NCBI RefSeq assembly: GCF_002775205.1 | Contig: NC_036461.1 | Span: 19,874,015-19,938,014, forward strand | Direction: 5' to 3' | Origin: Xiphophorus maculatus | Lineage: Eukaryota; Chordata; Actinopteri; Cyprinodontiformes; Poeciliidae | Length of the DNA: 64,000 nucleotides | Shown: positions 44,001 to 50,487 of the stretch, piece after piece | Layout: every line of letters starts with the position of its first letter | Position numbering within the stretch: the stretch's first letter is position 1 | Translations under genes and position numbers: made by a program | Notes under the pieces: model-generated | The model's database searches: none | Told to the model about the DNA's origin: nothing | What the model saw: the letters and a program-made list of their open reading frames with translations, nothing else

Positions 44001-44378
44001 CCTCTTCAGTCCTGGCTTTCAGCGCTTTGTCAGGGTTTTATGTGGAATGTCATCTGATGAGAGGAAAGCCTTCCTGCAGTTCACCACCGGCTGCTCCACG
44101 CTGCCCCCTGGTGGCCTGGCCAACCTTCACCCACGCCTCACCGTAGTCAGAAAGGTAGGTTCAGAGCTTCTTCAGGCATCTTTAAAAGTCTGACTGTGAG
44201 CTGATTGGCTGCTGTTACCCTCTTGCCCCGCCCCCTCCAGGTGGATGCAACAGACTCCAGCTATCCATCAGTAAACACTTGTGTTCACTACCTGAAGCTC
44301 CCAGAGTATTCATCTGAAGACATCATGAGGGAGCGTTTGTTAGCTGCCACTATGGAAAAGGGCTTTCACCTGAACTGA
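12021..44378 (+). CDS. hectd1: HECTD1, HECT-type E3 ubiquitin ligase (complete, 42 coding exons)
   Basis: The joined exons give 7686 nt (2561 codons plus stop) with every phase consistent; human HECTD1 is 2610. Exons: 12021-12160, 12256-12490, 13566-13793, 13877-14158, 14245-14515, 15424-15500, 15587-15685, 15777-15891, 16576-16750, 17003-17141, 18065-18235, 23455-23677, 23756-24019, 24382-24593, 24680-24826, 25497-25591, 26046-26151, 26226-26360, 26455-26594, 29083-29295, 29449-29559, 29648-29814, 30683-30859, 33208-34155, 35285-35506, 36769-36902, 37022-37178, 37517-37587, 38071-38222, 38310-38364, 38457-38685, 38923-39005, 39238-39365, 39550-39751, 39840-39977, 41124-41602, 41697-41855, 42663-42741, 42841-42934, 43755-43905, 44010-44154, 44241-44378. 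Domain order is armadillo-like region, ankyrin repeats, SUN-like, MIB/HERC2, Ser-rich and acidic linkers, HECT. Known role: cytosolic ubiquitin ligase needed for neural tube closure. The start [16 protein letters not shown] matches the family. Confidence 0.97.
12518..12905 (+). mobile_element. hAT-like MITE in HECTD1 intron 2 (family A)
   Basis: It starts TAGGGCTGGGCGACAATA and shares many blocks with 34218-34700: TTTTAGCTGCTTAA/TTTAGCTGCTCAA, 'AAGG.TGG.TGGCATCAA.TA', 'GGTTACCTAGCAA', 'GTGTGGCA.TATTTCAGAT.TTT'. The 3' boundary is unclear. There is no transposase frame. Confidence 0.6.
14598..15190 (+). mobile_element. TTAA-flanked MITE in HECTD1 intron 5 (family B)
   Basis: TTAA (14594-14597) precedes AGGTGCACTATTTAAC. 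The interior shares CTCCACCTCCT, TACTGCCATCTGCAGAAATA, AACCAATCAGAGCCAGGAGG and GTGTCAATCAA with the complete copy at 52776-53365. Its right end is eroded. Confidence 0.6.
15424..15891 (+). CDS. hectd1: HECTD1 exons 6-8: ankyrin repeats
   Basis: Residues ~386-482 hold consecutive ankyrin units: '[19 protein letters not shown]', '[20 protein letters not shown]' and '[30 protein letters not shown]'. Each has the TPLH/ALHYA-like turn and the hydrophobic helix that follow the family pattern. The three exons are 15424-15500, 15587-15685 and 15777-15891. Ankyrin repeats in HECTD1 act in protein-protein contacts; the partner cannot be told from sequence. Confidence 0.95.
15973..16475 (+). mobile_element. 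MITE with AGGGRCAGTRTT terminal repeats in HECTD1 intron 8 (family C)
   Basis: The ends AGGGACAGTGTT and AATACTGCCCCT are inverted. The left flank is TTAA (15969-15972) and the right flank TGAA (16476-16479), so a TTAA target duplication with one change is likely, which would fit a piggyBac-type non-autonomous element. A second, oppositely oriented copy begins at 45375 and a fragment lies at 107-405. Confidence 0.65.
16576..18235 (+). CDS. hectd1: HECTD1 exons 9-11
   Basis: Residues ~483-644. A Lys-rich charged linker ([15 protein letters not shown]) is followed by '[22 protein letters not shown]', helical armadillo-like sequence ending in [11 protein letters not shown], and an acidic segment ([12 protein letters not shown]). 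Exon 10 (17003-17141) follows a (TA)n run at 16957-16985 that sits directly before its acceptor. Exon 11 ends at 18235; the next intron carries the copia retrotransposon. Bases 17142-18064 are intronic with no other feature. Confidence 0.93.
18410..18586 (+). repeat. Copia 5' LTR
   Basis: It begins TGTTAAGTTG and ends TTTCAACA. It is 177 bp, identical to the 3' LTR except for AGTGGAAGG versus AGTGGGAGG. An ATTAAA lies at 18540-18545. Confidence 0.96.
18588..18603 (+). promoter_or_regulatory. Primer-binding site for initiator tRNA-Met, overlapping the gag start
   Basis: TGGTAGCAGAGGATGG starts one base after the 5' LTR. It is complementary to the 3' 16 bases, CCA included, of vertebrate initiator tRNA-Met as I know it. 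The gag ATG (18600-18602) is part of this site. Confidence 0.88.
18600..19931 (+). CDS. Copia gag and protease
   Basis: 443 codons. Residues ~1-200 are a gag region of copia type (UBN2/retrotrans-gag-like: '[20 protein letters not shown]', '[15 protein letters not shown]'). A CCHC zinc knuckle C-X2-C-X4-H-X4-C lies at residues 221-234, for RNA packaging. An aspartic protease-like segment follows with [12 protein letters not shown] (Asp283), then [15 protein letters not shown]. The usual D-[ST]-G triplet reads D-T-A here. The frame ends at 19929-19931, one base out of register with pol, just after a run of ten A (19900-19909). There is no LTR-internal start; the ATG lies within the primer-binding site. 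Family role: virus-like particle protein and its processing protease. Confidence 0.9.
   Translation: MAAAGNYKVPPPFDEKTSYESWKNEIEIWRLVTDLDKKKQALAVTLSLSGRARESALEIAAEHLNDDTGMSVLLNKLDSVFLKEEKDRQYEAYTEFDRIDRRGDTSMMDYIIEFERRYNKLRKFKMELPDAVLAFKLLDTAGLNVKDKQLALTACSTVSFDNMKSALKRIFGDNVYPPQEGDSAFFTKYTGKRERSSNSEQSPRTAAGTNPLDKYGRRTKCAICQSTYHWAKDCPNKREHVKLTNVEGSKDNVEKCNITLFSDEFPSDTQIFMVEALGSAVIDTACTRTVCGEKWLADYVSGLPQRELIKIKDEKSARPFRFGDGKLVQSTRKVTIPATIGKTKCNIETEVVPADIPMLLSKTSLKRASAVLDIAQDKAMMFDQPVKLELTSSGHYCVNLRKEKINNENQFKQSETPNDEDEILTVTENMTTKEKKNSTAKAT
19972..22869 (+). CDS. Copia pol: integrase, reverse transcriptase, RNase H
   Basis: 965 codons from the first ATG at 19972. The open frame extends upstream to about 19892 and includes the His-His half of the integrase zinc finger (HKQFGH, then C..C at CEICIRY). 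The integrase catalytic triad is Asp52, Asp107 and Glu143 ([21 protein letters not shown]), a D,D(35)E spacing. RT carries [19 protein letters not shown] (Asp565) and HVDD (Asp652-Asp653) in place of the usual YVDD. RNase H has FSDSS (Asp806), [10 protein letters not shown] and TDNHSLLDA. The frame is uninterrupted to TAA. Pol starts in the +1 frame relative to gag; most copia elements have a single gag-pol frame, so the offset may be a homopolymer indel or a programmed shift. Confidence 0.93.
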   Translation: MSCSGNTDDESITILKEIVKNCEICIRYSRAKPKPAVGLPMASTYNETVAVDLHELEPGLWYLHAIDHFTRFSAGSIITTKRPKEIVKHFIHCWISVHGPPRRLFTDNGGEFNNEEIRDMAEHFNIEVKATAGYSPWSNGLLERHNQILTEMLLKVKRDNKCDWKMALDWALMAKNSMHNVHGYSPYQLVFGQNPNLPSVLIDRPPALETDVNTWMGHHTATLHGMRKAFAEAECSERIRRALRKQLRPTDDKYETGDKVYYKRTDCQEWKGPGVVIGQDGAVIFIRHGGTYVRVHQSKLKKMNETQKKLGESESENPFKTDDHLSKTPAAVLDEEHDFESEHEKEMAPTSNESLGVAENSESCCDPVQPEGDGLPLTHTTISEGIKLKAGQGIKYTDKETGQKYAGQITSRAGKASGKHKNWYNLEYTEPEEIAGSTGSIDMGQVSNLEVVENVKANTDNRDDILVVNEDIFSHAKQTELENWKRNNVFVEEKDEGQKCISTRWVCTLKKTQVDIVPKARLVARGFEEINIQELPKDSPTCSSESLKMVIAVICQNKWKLNSMDIKAAFLQGKDLTRDVYLRPPQEAESEGIVWKLNKCVYGLADASLFWYNKVKETMQKLGGTVSKVDPAVFYWQDDFCKVTGVLACHVDDFVWGGSDRFSSAIIPQLKTAFQVGREEHNSFNYIGMEVHSLQNEIRVQQRAYIKNLQPIPMDPIRAPQREAPLTDTEMDMLKSKIGQILWVARQSRPDIMCDISILASNTKHGTIQTLHSANKLIRKLKSEEVTLRFQCLGDSKYHKLVVFSDSSMGNLSDGGTQGGHFVMLMGEDGKFSPICWQSRRIRRVVRSTLAGETLALADGIDSAVFLTTLYSELMVGDGTCNILPITCVTDNHSLLDAVKSTKCVTEKRLRLEISSIKELMGSGTIQEIIWTPTKDQLANCLTKVGASALGLLRALSKGKWQFKD
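22974..22990 (+). promoter_or_regulatory. Polypurine tract of the copia element
   Basis: AAAGAAAGAAGGGAGAT directly precedes the 3' LTR, the expected plus-strand primer site for reverse transcription. Confidence 0.88.
22991..23167 (+). repeat. Copia 3' LTR
   Basis: 177 bp, one mismatch to the 5' LTR, followed by the GCAGG target duplication at 23168-23172. An ATTAAA lies at 23121-23126 and could act as poly(A) signal in the sense orientation of HECTD1. Confidence 0.96.
23455..26594 (+). CDS. hectd1: HECTD1 exons 12-19: central region
   Basis: Residues ~645-1085. Recognisable blocks include [95 protein letters not shown] (very basic), [49 protein letters not shown] and [22 protein letters not shown]. 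All exon phases agree. The acceptor of exon 17 (26046) directly follows a TG/CG repeat. Exon 19 ends AACGCAAA|GTAAGA at 26594. Confidence 0.95.
25691..25813. mobile_element. Small mariner/pogo-type MITE in HECTD1 intron 16
   Basis: The ends CCGTATTTTTCGGTCTATA and TATAGTCCGGAAAATACGG are inverted and flanked by TA on both sides (25689-25690 and 25814-25815), as for Tc1/mariner superfamily elements. It is 123 bp with no coding capacity. The terminal repeat is closely similar to that of the longer element at 40139-40527. Confidence 0.8.
25988..26042 (+). repeat. (TG)n/(CG)n microsatellite abutting the HECTD1 exon 17 acceptor
   Basis: Alternating TG with CG interruptions runs to three bases before the exon at 26046 (final AG at 26044-26045). 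No normal polypyrimidine tract is present between the repeat and the AG. Confidence 0.9.
27527..27705 (+). mobile_element. Fragment related to the hAT MITE at 46090
   Basis: 'ACCGATTGCAGTTTTCTTGCACTGATCTT', 'GTCACTAAGTTGGCAACAATGGGGTGACT' and neighbours match 46099-46210. A G12 homopolymer lies inside (27601-27612). The ends are lost. Confidence 0.55.
28000..29020 (+). mobile_element. 3'-truncated Tc1-like transposon in HECTD1 intron 19
   Basis: The left end CACTGCCTGGC follows TA (27998-27999), a Tc1 family terminal repeat start, then a ~160-bp leader and the transposase frame. No matching inverted right end is found; similarity stops shortly after the DLN block near 29017 and ordinary intron sequence follows, 60-70 bp before HECTD1 exon 20. 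It has the same orientation as HECTD1. Confidence 0.85.
28163..29026 (+). pseudogene. Tc1-like transposase, C-terminally truncated
   Basis: The open frame of 287 codons has a paired-like helix-turn-helix N-terminus ('[20 protein letters not shown]'), a basic linker ([10 protein letters not shown]) and a DDE catalytic core. The first Asp is at residue 160 (MWSDESRF) and the second in FQDDNARIH (250-251). The frame ends right after WPPQSPDLN, where Tc1 proteins continue with P-I-E, so the third catalytic acidic residue and the C-terminus are gone. The rest has no stop or frameshift, pointing to loss by truncation, not slow decay. It could still bind DNA but should not cut it. Confidence 0.85.
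29083..29814 (+). CDS. hectd1: HECTD1 exons 20-22: SUN-like (Sad1/UNC84) domain
   Basis: Residues ~1086-1248. The sequence '[22 protein letters not shown]' and '[55 protein letters not shown]' is the galactose-binding-like SUN fold of HECTD1. The third exon closes with '[29 protein letters not shown]'. Exons are 29083-29295, 29449-29559 and 29648-29814. The large intron that follows (29815-30682) holds no recognised element. Confidence 0.94.
30683..35506 (+). CDS. hectd1: HECTD1 exons 23-25: MIB/HERC2 domain and Ser-rich linker
   Basis: Residues ~1249-1697. '[28 protein letters not shown]' and '[28 protein letters not shown]' form a MIB/HERC2 domain. Exon 24 (33208-34155, 948 bp) then encodes a long low-complexity Ser/Thr/Ala/Gly linker with short conserved islands ([80 protein letters not shown]). 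Exon 25 continues [14 protein letters not shown]... The exon is much more GC-rich than its introns and the linker is expanded in Ala/Gly compared with the human protein as I know it. Intron 23 (30860-33207) is AT-rich and contains a hAT-like MITE. Confidence 0.94.
32510..32861. mobile_element. hAT-like MITE in HECTD1 intron 23
   Basis: The ends AGGCCTGTCGGGATAAGCAAT and ATTGCTTATTGTGACAGGCCT are inverted. Flanks GTAGCAGG (32501-32508) and GTGGCAGG (32863-32870) may be an 8-bp target duplication with one change. No frame is present. Confidence 0.7.
34218..34700 (+). mobile_element. hAT-like MITE in HECTD1 intron 24 (family A), interrupted
   Basis: It starts TAGGGCTGCACCA and shares blocks with 12518-12905. 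An extra segment at 34325-34405 (TTCAATTCAGTTTATTTCCATA...CTCAAAGCACTTTACAAA) is a common fish repeat and looks nested. A short duplication of the ACCTAGCAACAA block is visible near 34480 and 34527. Confidence 0.55.
35618..36173. mobile_element. Non-autonomous hAT element in HECTD1 intron 25
   Basis: A perfect 8-bp direct repeat GTTCCAAC flanks it (35610-35617 and 36174-36181). Near the ends CCACCGATCCAATATTAATATC and GATATTGATATCGG...TGGATCGGTGCA are inverted copies. No transposase frame is seen. Confidence 0.75.
36769..38364 (+). CDS. hectd1: HECTD1 exons 26-30: acidic linker and pre-HECT region
   Basis: Residues ~1698-1887. A highly acidic stretch ([29 protein letters not shown]) is followed by '[38 protein letters not shown]', then [35 protein letters not shown] and '[28 protein letters not shown]'. 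Exon 26 joins exon 27 directly, without the ~40-residue ILRRPSL-type segment I remember from the human protein. Exon 30 (38310-38364) ends in ATG followed by GCAAGT, a non-canonical GC donor. Confidence 0.9.
38457..39977 (+). CDS. hectd1: HECTD1 exons 31-35: region before and into the HECT domain
   Basis: Residues ~1888-2147. [11 protein letters not shown]... is followed by [79 protein letters not shown] in family order, then '[23 protein letters not shown]', '[44 protein letters not shown]', which is the start of the HECT N-lobe. The acceptor of exon 35 (39840) follows a TG repeat. The following intron (39978-41123) carries a pogo-type element. Confidence 0.93.
40139..40527 (-). mobile_element. 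Decayed pogo-like DNA transposon fragment in HECTD1 intron 35
   Basis: The left end CGTATTTTCCGGACTATAG and right end GATCCGAAAAATAAT are degenerate inverted copies. On the - strand, 40489-40268 reads a helix-turn-helix-like segment, '[16 protein letters not shown]', '[17 protein letters not shown]', that resembles the Brinker/pogo DNA-binding domain at the start of pogo-type transposases. No catalytic DDE part is present. Confidence 0.55.
41124..44378 (+). CDS. hectd1: HECTD1 exons 36-42: HECT catalytic domain
   Basis: Residues ~2148-2561. The N-lobe has '[22 protein letters not shown]' and '[31 protein letters not shown]', and the E2-binding part follows. A charged insert rich in Ser/Glu ([29 protein letters not shown]) sits inside exon 36. 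The C-lobe has '[41 protein letters not shown]' and the catalytic Cys in [14 protein letters not shown], codon TGT at 44280-44282, residue 2530, 31 residues from the C-terminus as in human. The protein ends EKGFHLN. The active-site Cys, the following LPEY block and the terminal hydrophobic patch are all kept, so the ligase should be active. Confidence 0.97.
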
Positions 44379-44571
44379 CCTCCGAGCGTCGCCACGGTTA
44401 CACTGAGCATGCACCCAAACATCTGTCCGTGTTGCCAGAACATCCAGCCGCATGAGTGACAGACACACAGAGGCTCGCTGCGCAGGATTCTGACTGAACA
44501 TCTCCAACCCACACGTTTCACGCTTCCCTCCTGACAACCACGTCATCATCCAGGGCCAAGGCTGCAGGCTG

Positions 44572-44608
<37 letters not shown>

Positions 44609-45030
44609 CGCGTTCGCACATAGGTCCCCTCCTCTCGTCCGTTCAGTTCAGTGCCTCGTTCCACTTAGTTTTCATTTCCTTCATTAGAGGTTCAGGCTCA
44701 TTTCTCGTTTTCATCTTTTTAGTTTTTCTTCCTTTCCATTCAGCTTGCGTGTGTGTGTGTGCGTGTGTGAGAGAGCATCAGTTTGGTTTGTTTCAGACCT
44801 GATGAAAAGGTCAGAGTTCAGTTTTTGGTGTTTCCTCTCTGATTAAGCTAAAGAGAAAAAAAACACTGATTGTGTTTGATGCACATTTAAAAAACTCTGC
44901 TCCCTGTATTTTCTTTGTATATTGTAAACATTTATTTAACTGAAGTACTGAAGTTGCAGTTTCAGGTAAACAAATATTTTCAAATGTGTATGCTCCAAAA
45001 GATAATCAATAAATTGTTTGCAAAGTATGA
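44379..45030 (+). other. hectd1: HECTD1 3' UTR with poly(A) signal
   Basis: Sequence after the stop includes a (TG)n run at 44575-44607 and a second TG tract near 44750. The first good AATAAA is at 45008-45013. The cleavage site is not marked, so the right edge is approximate. Confidence 0.6.
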
Positions 45031-45374
45031 AGTAAAGATTTAGTTGTGTTTGTAGATTTTTTTTTCCTTTTAGAAATCTTATCTTAGAAACAGAAAATCC
45101 CATAAATAGTTTTTGGGCTCCGCCCACCATGCAGTAAAACAACTAATTAGAGAAGCAGCCAAGAGGTTCATGGTAACTCTGGAGGAGCTGCAGAGATCCA
45201 CAGGTACTCTCCACAGATGTGACAATTTTATGGAAGAGCATCAAATGGAAAACTGTTCAAACAGCTGTGAGAACTCCATCTGCCAGATTCCCATGGTTCA
45301 TTTCAGGGATGGGTAAAATTTAGAAGCTGCTCTGCTCTAGATCTGAAGAGCTGAGTGGCACGAAAATGCTTTAA

Positions 45375-45750
45375 AGGGGCAGTATTTATTTTCAAGGCAC
45401 ATGGTGCCATTATAAAACACAATCAAGTAACTGTCTAAATACAAATAAAATCACTTAAAAGAAATTTAACTCCTTGAAATTGGGCCTCTGTCTCTATTTA
45501 CAGAGGCTGAAACTCCGCCTTCAGGAAGTGGTCACAGCATGGCTCCTCCACTGACCCTTTAACAATGTGTTTACCAGTGTTGCACTGAGAGGTAGCTCTA
45601 TTTTTTAATGCTTTATCTTATTTATCCACTATTGATGTTTGGCACTTTGTTTCAGCTGCGGCTGATGTTAGAGCATTTATAAATAAAGTTGATGAGCTCA
45701 GCAGTTCCACCAGGTGTTTGCTAATTGCTGCTGGCTAGCCTGAAGGAGCT
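45375..45750 (-). mobile_element. TTAA-flanked MITE copy (family C), inverted relative to 15973
   Basis: TTAA at 45371-45374 precedes AGGGGCAGTATTTATTTT. Interior blocks (CTCTGTCTCTATTTACAGAGGC, CCGCCTTCAGGAAGTGGTCACA, CTTTAACAATGTGTTTACCAG) match the reverse complement of 16180-16475. The far end is lost. It lies between the convergent HECTD1 and AP4S1 genes. Confidence 0.65.
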
Positions 45751-46089
45751 GAGTGGGATCAAATGAACAATTAGAAGCTCTGCAGAGATCGGGATGTAAG
45801 CAGATGTGCTGGAGCAGAAACGTTTCTTTAACAAACCCCCAGGGATTGAACTAGGACACCCTGGATCTAGAGTTATTGTGCACAAAAAGAGAACGCTCAA
45901 ACAATGAAATAACAAAATGAGGTTTCACCATGTATTATCAGCTGACTGAACCACAAACATTATTACTTCACCTTACACACAGTTGCAACCTGTCAGCAGT
46001 ATTCTGTACTGTTAAGCGTTGCTGTGAGATGCACACACTGGTACATTAGCGCCTCATGGAGACTTGGCAGCAGTTTGCTCTACAAACAC

Positions 46090-46366
46090 TAGGGGTGCAC
46101 CGATTGCAGTTTTCTGGCCAATCGCTGATCTTCAAAATGCCTGATCTGAGTTTTTTAAAATATGGTGGCAAAGCTGCTAAGTTGGCAACAGTGGAGTGAC
46201 TCTTGTCAACTGCGCAGATGCAGATGTGACCTGGTGACCCGGTGGGCGGTCTGTCTGTCAGGCGTGTCCGACCTTTGCAGAGGAAGATAAGATCAGTTTC
46301 TCATGTGAGTTTTGGTTGATCACCCAACATTAAGGAAACCAGGACCGATTTACCGGCGCACCCCTA
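46090..46366. mobile_element. Non-autonomous hAT element downstream of AP4S1
   Basis: The ends TAGGGGTGCACCGATT and GGCGCACCCCTA are inverted, and the flanks are a perfect 8-bp duplication ACAAACAC (46082-46089 and 46367-46374). It is 277 bp with no frame. It is 65 bp from the AP4S1 stop codon, so it probably lies in the AP4S1 3' UTR. Confidence 0.9.
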
Positions 46367-46430
46367 ACAAACACCAGTCCAATATTCCCCAGAGTGCTCC
46401 AATAGTCTGTGACATCATTTCCTGCTTGCT

Positions 46431-48780
46431 TCACCCATCCGCCATTTTGTCGATGGCGATGAGTGGAGCGAGAATGCGGCTCTTGTTTGTTTCCACGATG
46501 TGGCCGTTCTGGATCATCTCGTCCAGGATGATGTGAACGGACTCCAGATTAAACATGATCTGATCACATCTCAAGGTCAAGGAGAAACCAGCAGGCAGCA
46601 GACAAGATGGTGTAACTGAAACATGGCCAAGCTCCATTTTTTCACTGTCTGTCTCATATTATTATGCTGTCATGACAAATGAGAGCTTCAACAAATATGT
46701 AAAAAAAAAAAAGTTTTTATAAAAGTCTTAAACTGCAGCTTTGATGAATAAAATCATCTTTGAAATCTAAATTTTTATCTTTGCTTGATAGTAAAATTGG
46801 TTGGATGATAGGAAATATTTTGATGCAACAAAGAAGGCAAAAGCAGAAAAAGACTAATGCAGAAAATGCTTTTTCACAGCACAGTTTATACATTCCTGGC
46901 AGTTTTTTTCTGACAGTAAACATACATAATTAATTTCAAAACTATTGTGGAGCTACAAATAGAACCTAATGAGCTCAGACCTGGAAACCTGCCATCATAA
47001 AGGATACATCCAGTTCACTCTGTGGACAGATAAATACAGACAGTTAGAGACATCCTGCAGCCATCTGAACATTTTCAGCACTGATGAACTCACCACACGG
47101 CTGAAGTATTTATCTAAAACCTCCACAAAGTTCTGGATCAGCTCGTAGATGGATAACTCATTCTGCGGGGAGGATTCCATGAAGCACGAATTAGACAAGC
47201 AGGACATCAATCTGAGTGTTTTCAGATTCTGCAGCTTTACCTCACTGTCTGTCACCCCCACCACAACATACAGCGCCGCATACTGGCGGTACACCAGCTT
47301 AAAGTCTTTGTACTCCACAAACGAACACTGGAAAGAGGCAGACATACTGTAAGCACATCCTGCGCACAATGGATACAAGATGTTTACATCCACCCATCAT
47401 GTTCGCTCTGAGATTTTATTGATGTAATTGCAGAATCCTTCCACACAGGGTGGAAAGATTCTGCACCAATCAGCTTCTAAAAACAATAATTCAGTGTGAA
47501 TCAACAGGGTTAAAACTATCCATGCAGGTTCAAGTATAGAAATGCATCCTCAGTAATATTTCGATATTTTTTGTTTGTTTTTGGTAAGTCTCCAGTGGAA
47601 CATTTGAGTGAAGTATTGTCCAGCCAGGTCACCCCTGATTGGTTAAAAATGGAGACTTGATTTTGTTTAGAGTGAGCACAACTACAAATGTTGAAAATAT
47701 ACAAGATGTTTGATGATTTCACAGAAAAATTTGAACAAATTTGAAAAATGTACCACTCAAGTTTAGCTCAATTATGACGTCTCTTTAAAAAGGGACCTTG
47801 GTTAATATGTACTGAATGCAGTCCAAATACTTCAGATTCTTCCAGCTGAATTATTTTCTGATAACGTCTCATGTTCATTTTCAAGCTCTTATTCAATTCA
47901 AAACTACTTTTTTTTATTCCAAAGAGAAATTTTATTTTGCTGCAACTCATTTCATCCAAGTATGTTCAAAGAGTCACTGTGGTTGGTGATGCTGTGGTCA
48001 GAAAGGATCTCCTGTAGCAGTCAGTCTTCCAGTGGCTCTGACTAAAGAGACTGTTGCTGTCTCATGCCAGCAAGCTCTGCTAATCCATCTCATTTGCTTT
48101 TACTACTACTCCTTAAATCTCAGCACAATTGTTTCTCACATTAGATTAAGTTGTAATGTAATGTCTAGTTTTAAATTAAAATACAGCTGATGCTACTCCA
48201 GCATTTCTGATCAGATCTTCTTTCCTAATATTTCCACCTTTTGACAGGATTCTGTATATATTACAGATGTGTAATATATACAAGGCAAACATTTCAGTAT
48301 TTCATAGTGCATGTTTGAAGGAAAAATCTACCGTACTTTCATTATGGCACTTGAAAACATCAAATTTGAAGCAAAAGTTTCTTTTGTCAGGGTTTTATGT
48401 GAAAGGTTTGTTCTTTCCTAAAGTCTGTAGAAATCTTTCATCATAGATCACACCAGATATATTAAGTTTAAAAGACTAATCCGGCAATTACGGCTTCTGG
48501 AAATATCTAAGATTCATTCCATCCAGTATAAATAGTTAATGTAAATGCTTGGAAGGACGTAGACTGTGTATTTAAATATATACCGTTATATTCTATTAAC
48601 AGAATTCTGCCCCCACAAACATGGCGGCAGCGTCGCCCTACAAAGCTGCTAGCTGTGCTGCATTCGTATTTAATGGCTGCAATTACAAGATTTCCAGCTG
48701 TATAACCGCCACATATTTCTGTCGATAGTTTCAGCATTCGGTCAGAAAACTCTCCAGACCTCAGCAGGCAGCCAGTCAAG

Positions 48781-48811
<31 letters not shown>

Positions 48812-48970
48812 CTAGCCAGCCAGGTAATTTACCTGATGCTTCCCGCGGCTGAGGCAGCAGCGGACAGCCACCGCTTCCAGCGCTACTCTCTTGCTCAGCT
48901 CCACTGGCTCATAGTATTTGGACAGTCTGGTCTGACCCTGCTGGTTCACCATTAGCACAAACTTAATCAT
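46431..48970 (-). CDS. ap4s1: AP4S1, sigma subunit of the AP-4 adaptor complex (complete)
   Basis: Five exons in transcript order: 48970-48833, 47327-47241, 47162-47094, 47019-47008, 46559-46431. They join to 435 nt, 144 codons plus stop, the same length as the human protein. The product starts [21 protein letters not shown] and contains [52 protein letters not shown], then [19 protein letters not shown] and ends DKMADG. This is the clathrin-adaptor small-chain fold. Family role: AP-4 buds cargo (for example ATG9A) from the trans-Golgi network. Exon boundaries fall at codons 46, 75 and 98, and the first and third match those I know from human splice-site variants. It is convergent with HECTD1 and divergent from STRN3. 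Confidence 0.96.
47008..47019 (-). CDS. ap4s1: AP4S1 12-nt microexon encoding SELD
   Basis: On the - strand the sequence reads CCACAG|AGTGAACTGGAT|GTATCC, giving Ser-Glu-Leu-Asp in phase 0 between ...YFSRV and IMFNL.... All AP sigma chains keep an ELD-I-F motif here, and no other place between the flanking exons supplies it. Confidence 0.9.
48777..48812. repeat. (CAGG)n microsatellite in AP4S1 intron 1
   Basis: About eight GCAG units in tandem lie 20 bp beyond the exon 1 donor. Confidence 0.9.
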
Positions 48971-50487
48971 CCTGTCACCTTCCACAGACCAGCCTCATCC
49001 TAAGACAGTTCACCAGTTTTCCTTCCTCAAACATAAACAATGACAATGCAGCTGAGAGGTACAGTACTGCCACCTAGTGGATTGGAGTTAAGGACAAAGT
49101 CAGTAAATAGGTGGAAATGTTTTTAATAAAATTAGAGAGAGCAAGCTCCCTCTGGAGAATTAGCACAAAGAGGTAAGACATACGTATATTTGGTATATTT
49201 CTCTCTCTCTTTTTTTTACAATGATAATACAATATATAAGAAAGCTAGTTAATTTGTTCCTTAAATGGTGTCATACTTTTGAAGATTATCCATGGAAAGG
49301 CAGTGTTGTCAATCAAGTTTATTTATATAGCACGTTTCAGCAATGAGGCAGTTCAAAGTGAAGAAGCCCTGGACTGAAGGCACTGGTTGTGTGTTATGTT
49401 GTTGAAGTGTAATCTTCTGCTGCCATCTGTTGCTATAACAACATCAGATCTAGGAACTTGAAAAAACTAAGTATATATTCCTTTATTTAACCAGGTAAAA
49501 CCCCGTTGAGATCTAAATCTCATTTTCAAGAGGGACCTGGGCAAAAAAATTGCAATTATAAGTAACCTGATAAAGAAGGTATGTTGTGTTCTGATTCTGT
49601 TCTGTGGGACCTCTGCAGATGATGGTGCAAAGAAGGATTCTTCCTTAAATAAGGAATATTAAGAAACACCTTGAGGATCCTCTTCATCAGACAACAACAG
49701 TGTCTTCAGTCAGAGGCTTCTTCAGCTTCACTGTAGCACAGACAGCTATGGAAGATCCTTCCTGCCTCTACAAAAACTTTGAAAAAATCTGGAAAATATG
49801 AATATCAACATTTAATTTCCTATTGGGATTCATGGAATATGTACATTTGATACAGAAAAGCGGACTTTACATGAAATAAATATTTTTATTACAGCGTTCA
49901 TATGTATTTACAGCATTTTTGGATACACGTATGTATTTATTCACTATTGTGCGAAATAGTGGATAACTACTTCTGTACTAAATATTTCCATAATCAAAAT
50001 TGGGAAAAAGATGAAGGTGGTGAAATTTATATTTGTATATTGTATATTTATATTAAGTTAGATCAACTGCCAGTCTTTAGCATTCATTCGAGGAAAACCA
50101 AAATTAATATGCTCACAGAAATGAAGATGTTTCTTAACTTATTGAGGCATGTTCAGGTGTGCATTCCATACCAGCTGGGGGCAGTGTGGGACCTATTCGC
50201 TGGTTGCCCAAAGCCAGGAAAAATGTCAAAGACGAAGACGAGAATCCCGGTGGATGTACCGTCATGCAGCGCGCTAGGTTCTTCCAGAGAACAGAGATGG
50301 CGGCCGGTTAGAGCTACACGTAAACACAGCATTTCCATTAAGCCGGACTCCCCGAAACGCTGAGGGGCAGCCAGCCTCACGCACCGCCGCGGTGACACCG
50401 CAGCAGTCACACGGAAGGTCCCCGGCGGACTCTTCGTTCAACCTGAGCAAATTTACAAACCCTACTTCCAAACAAAAACATTAAAAC
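48971..50487. other. Head-to-head intergenic region AP4S1 / STRN3
   Basis: 1517 bp separate the two start codons. The AP4S1-proximal part is ordinary; 49310-49365 is a common fish repeat (AAGTTTATTTATATAGCACGTTTCAGCAA), 49690-49860 a LINE 3' end, and 50200-50487 becomes CpG-richer and probably holds the STRN3 promoter and 5' UTR. I see no separate gene; a short open frame at 49902-50363 has no recognisable product and lies mostly on low-complexity AT sequence. Confidence 0.6.
49690..49860 (+). mobile_element. LINE 3' end fragment
   Basis: GTGTCTTCAGTCAGAGGCTTC, ACAGCTATGGAAGATCCTTCCTGCC and AACATTTAATTTCC.ATTGGGATT match a common fish LINE tail and the copy at 10420-10590. Confidence 0.6.

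Noticed and set aside
46431-46637. A longer AP4S1 last exon starting upstream of 46559
   Set aside because: The extra residues do not resemble the family and the phase-0 acceptor CAG before ATCATG, plus the SELD microexon, gives exactly 144 codons.
48777-48812. CRISPR-like tandem repeat
   Set aside because: It is a plain 4-bp microsatellite without spacers in a eukaryotic intron.
49902-50363. A 153-codon open frame upstream of STRN3
   Set aside because: Its composition follows AT-rich non-coding DNA and then the STRN3 5' region; there is no known domain and no splice or promoter support.
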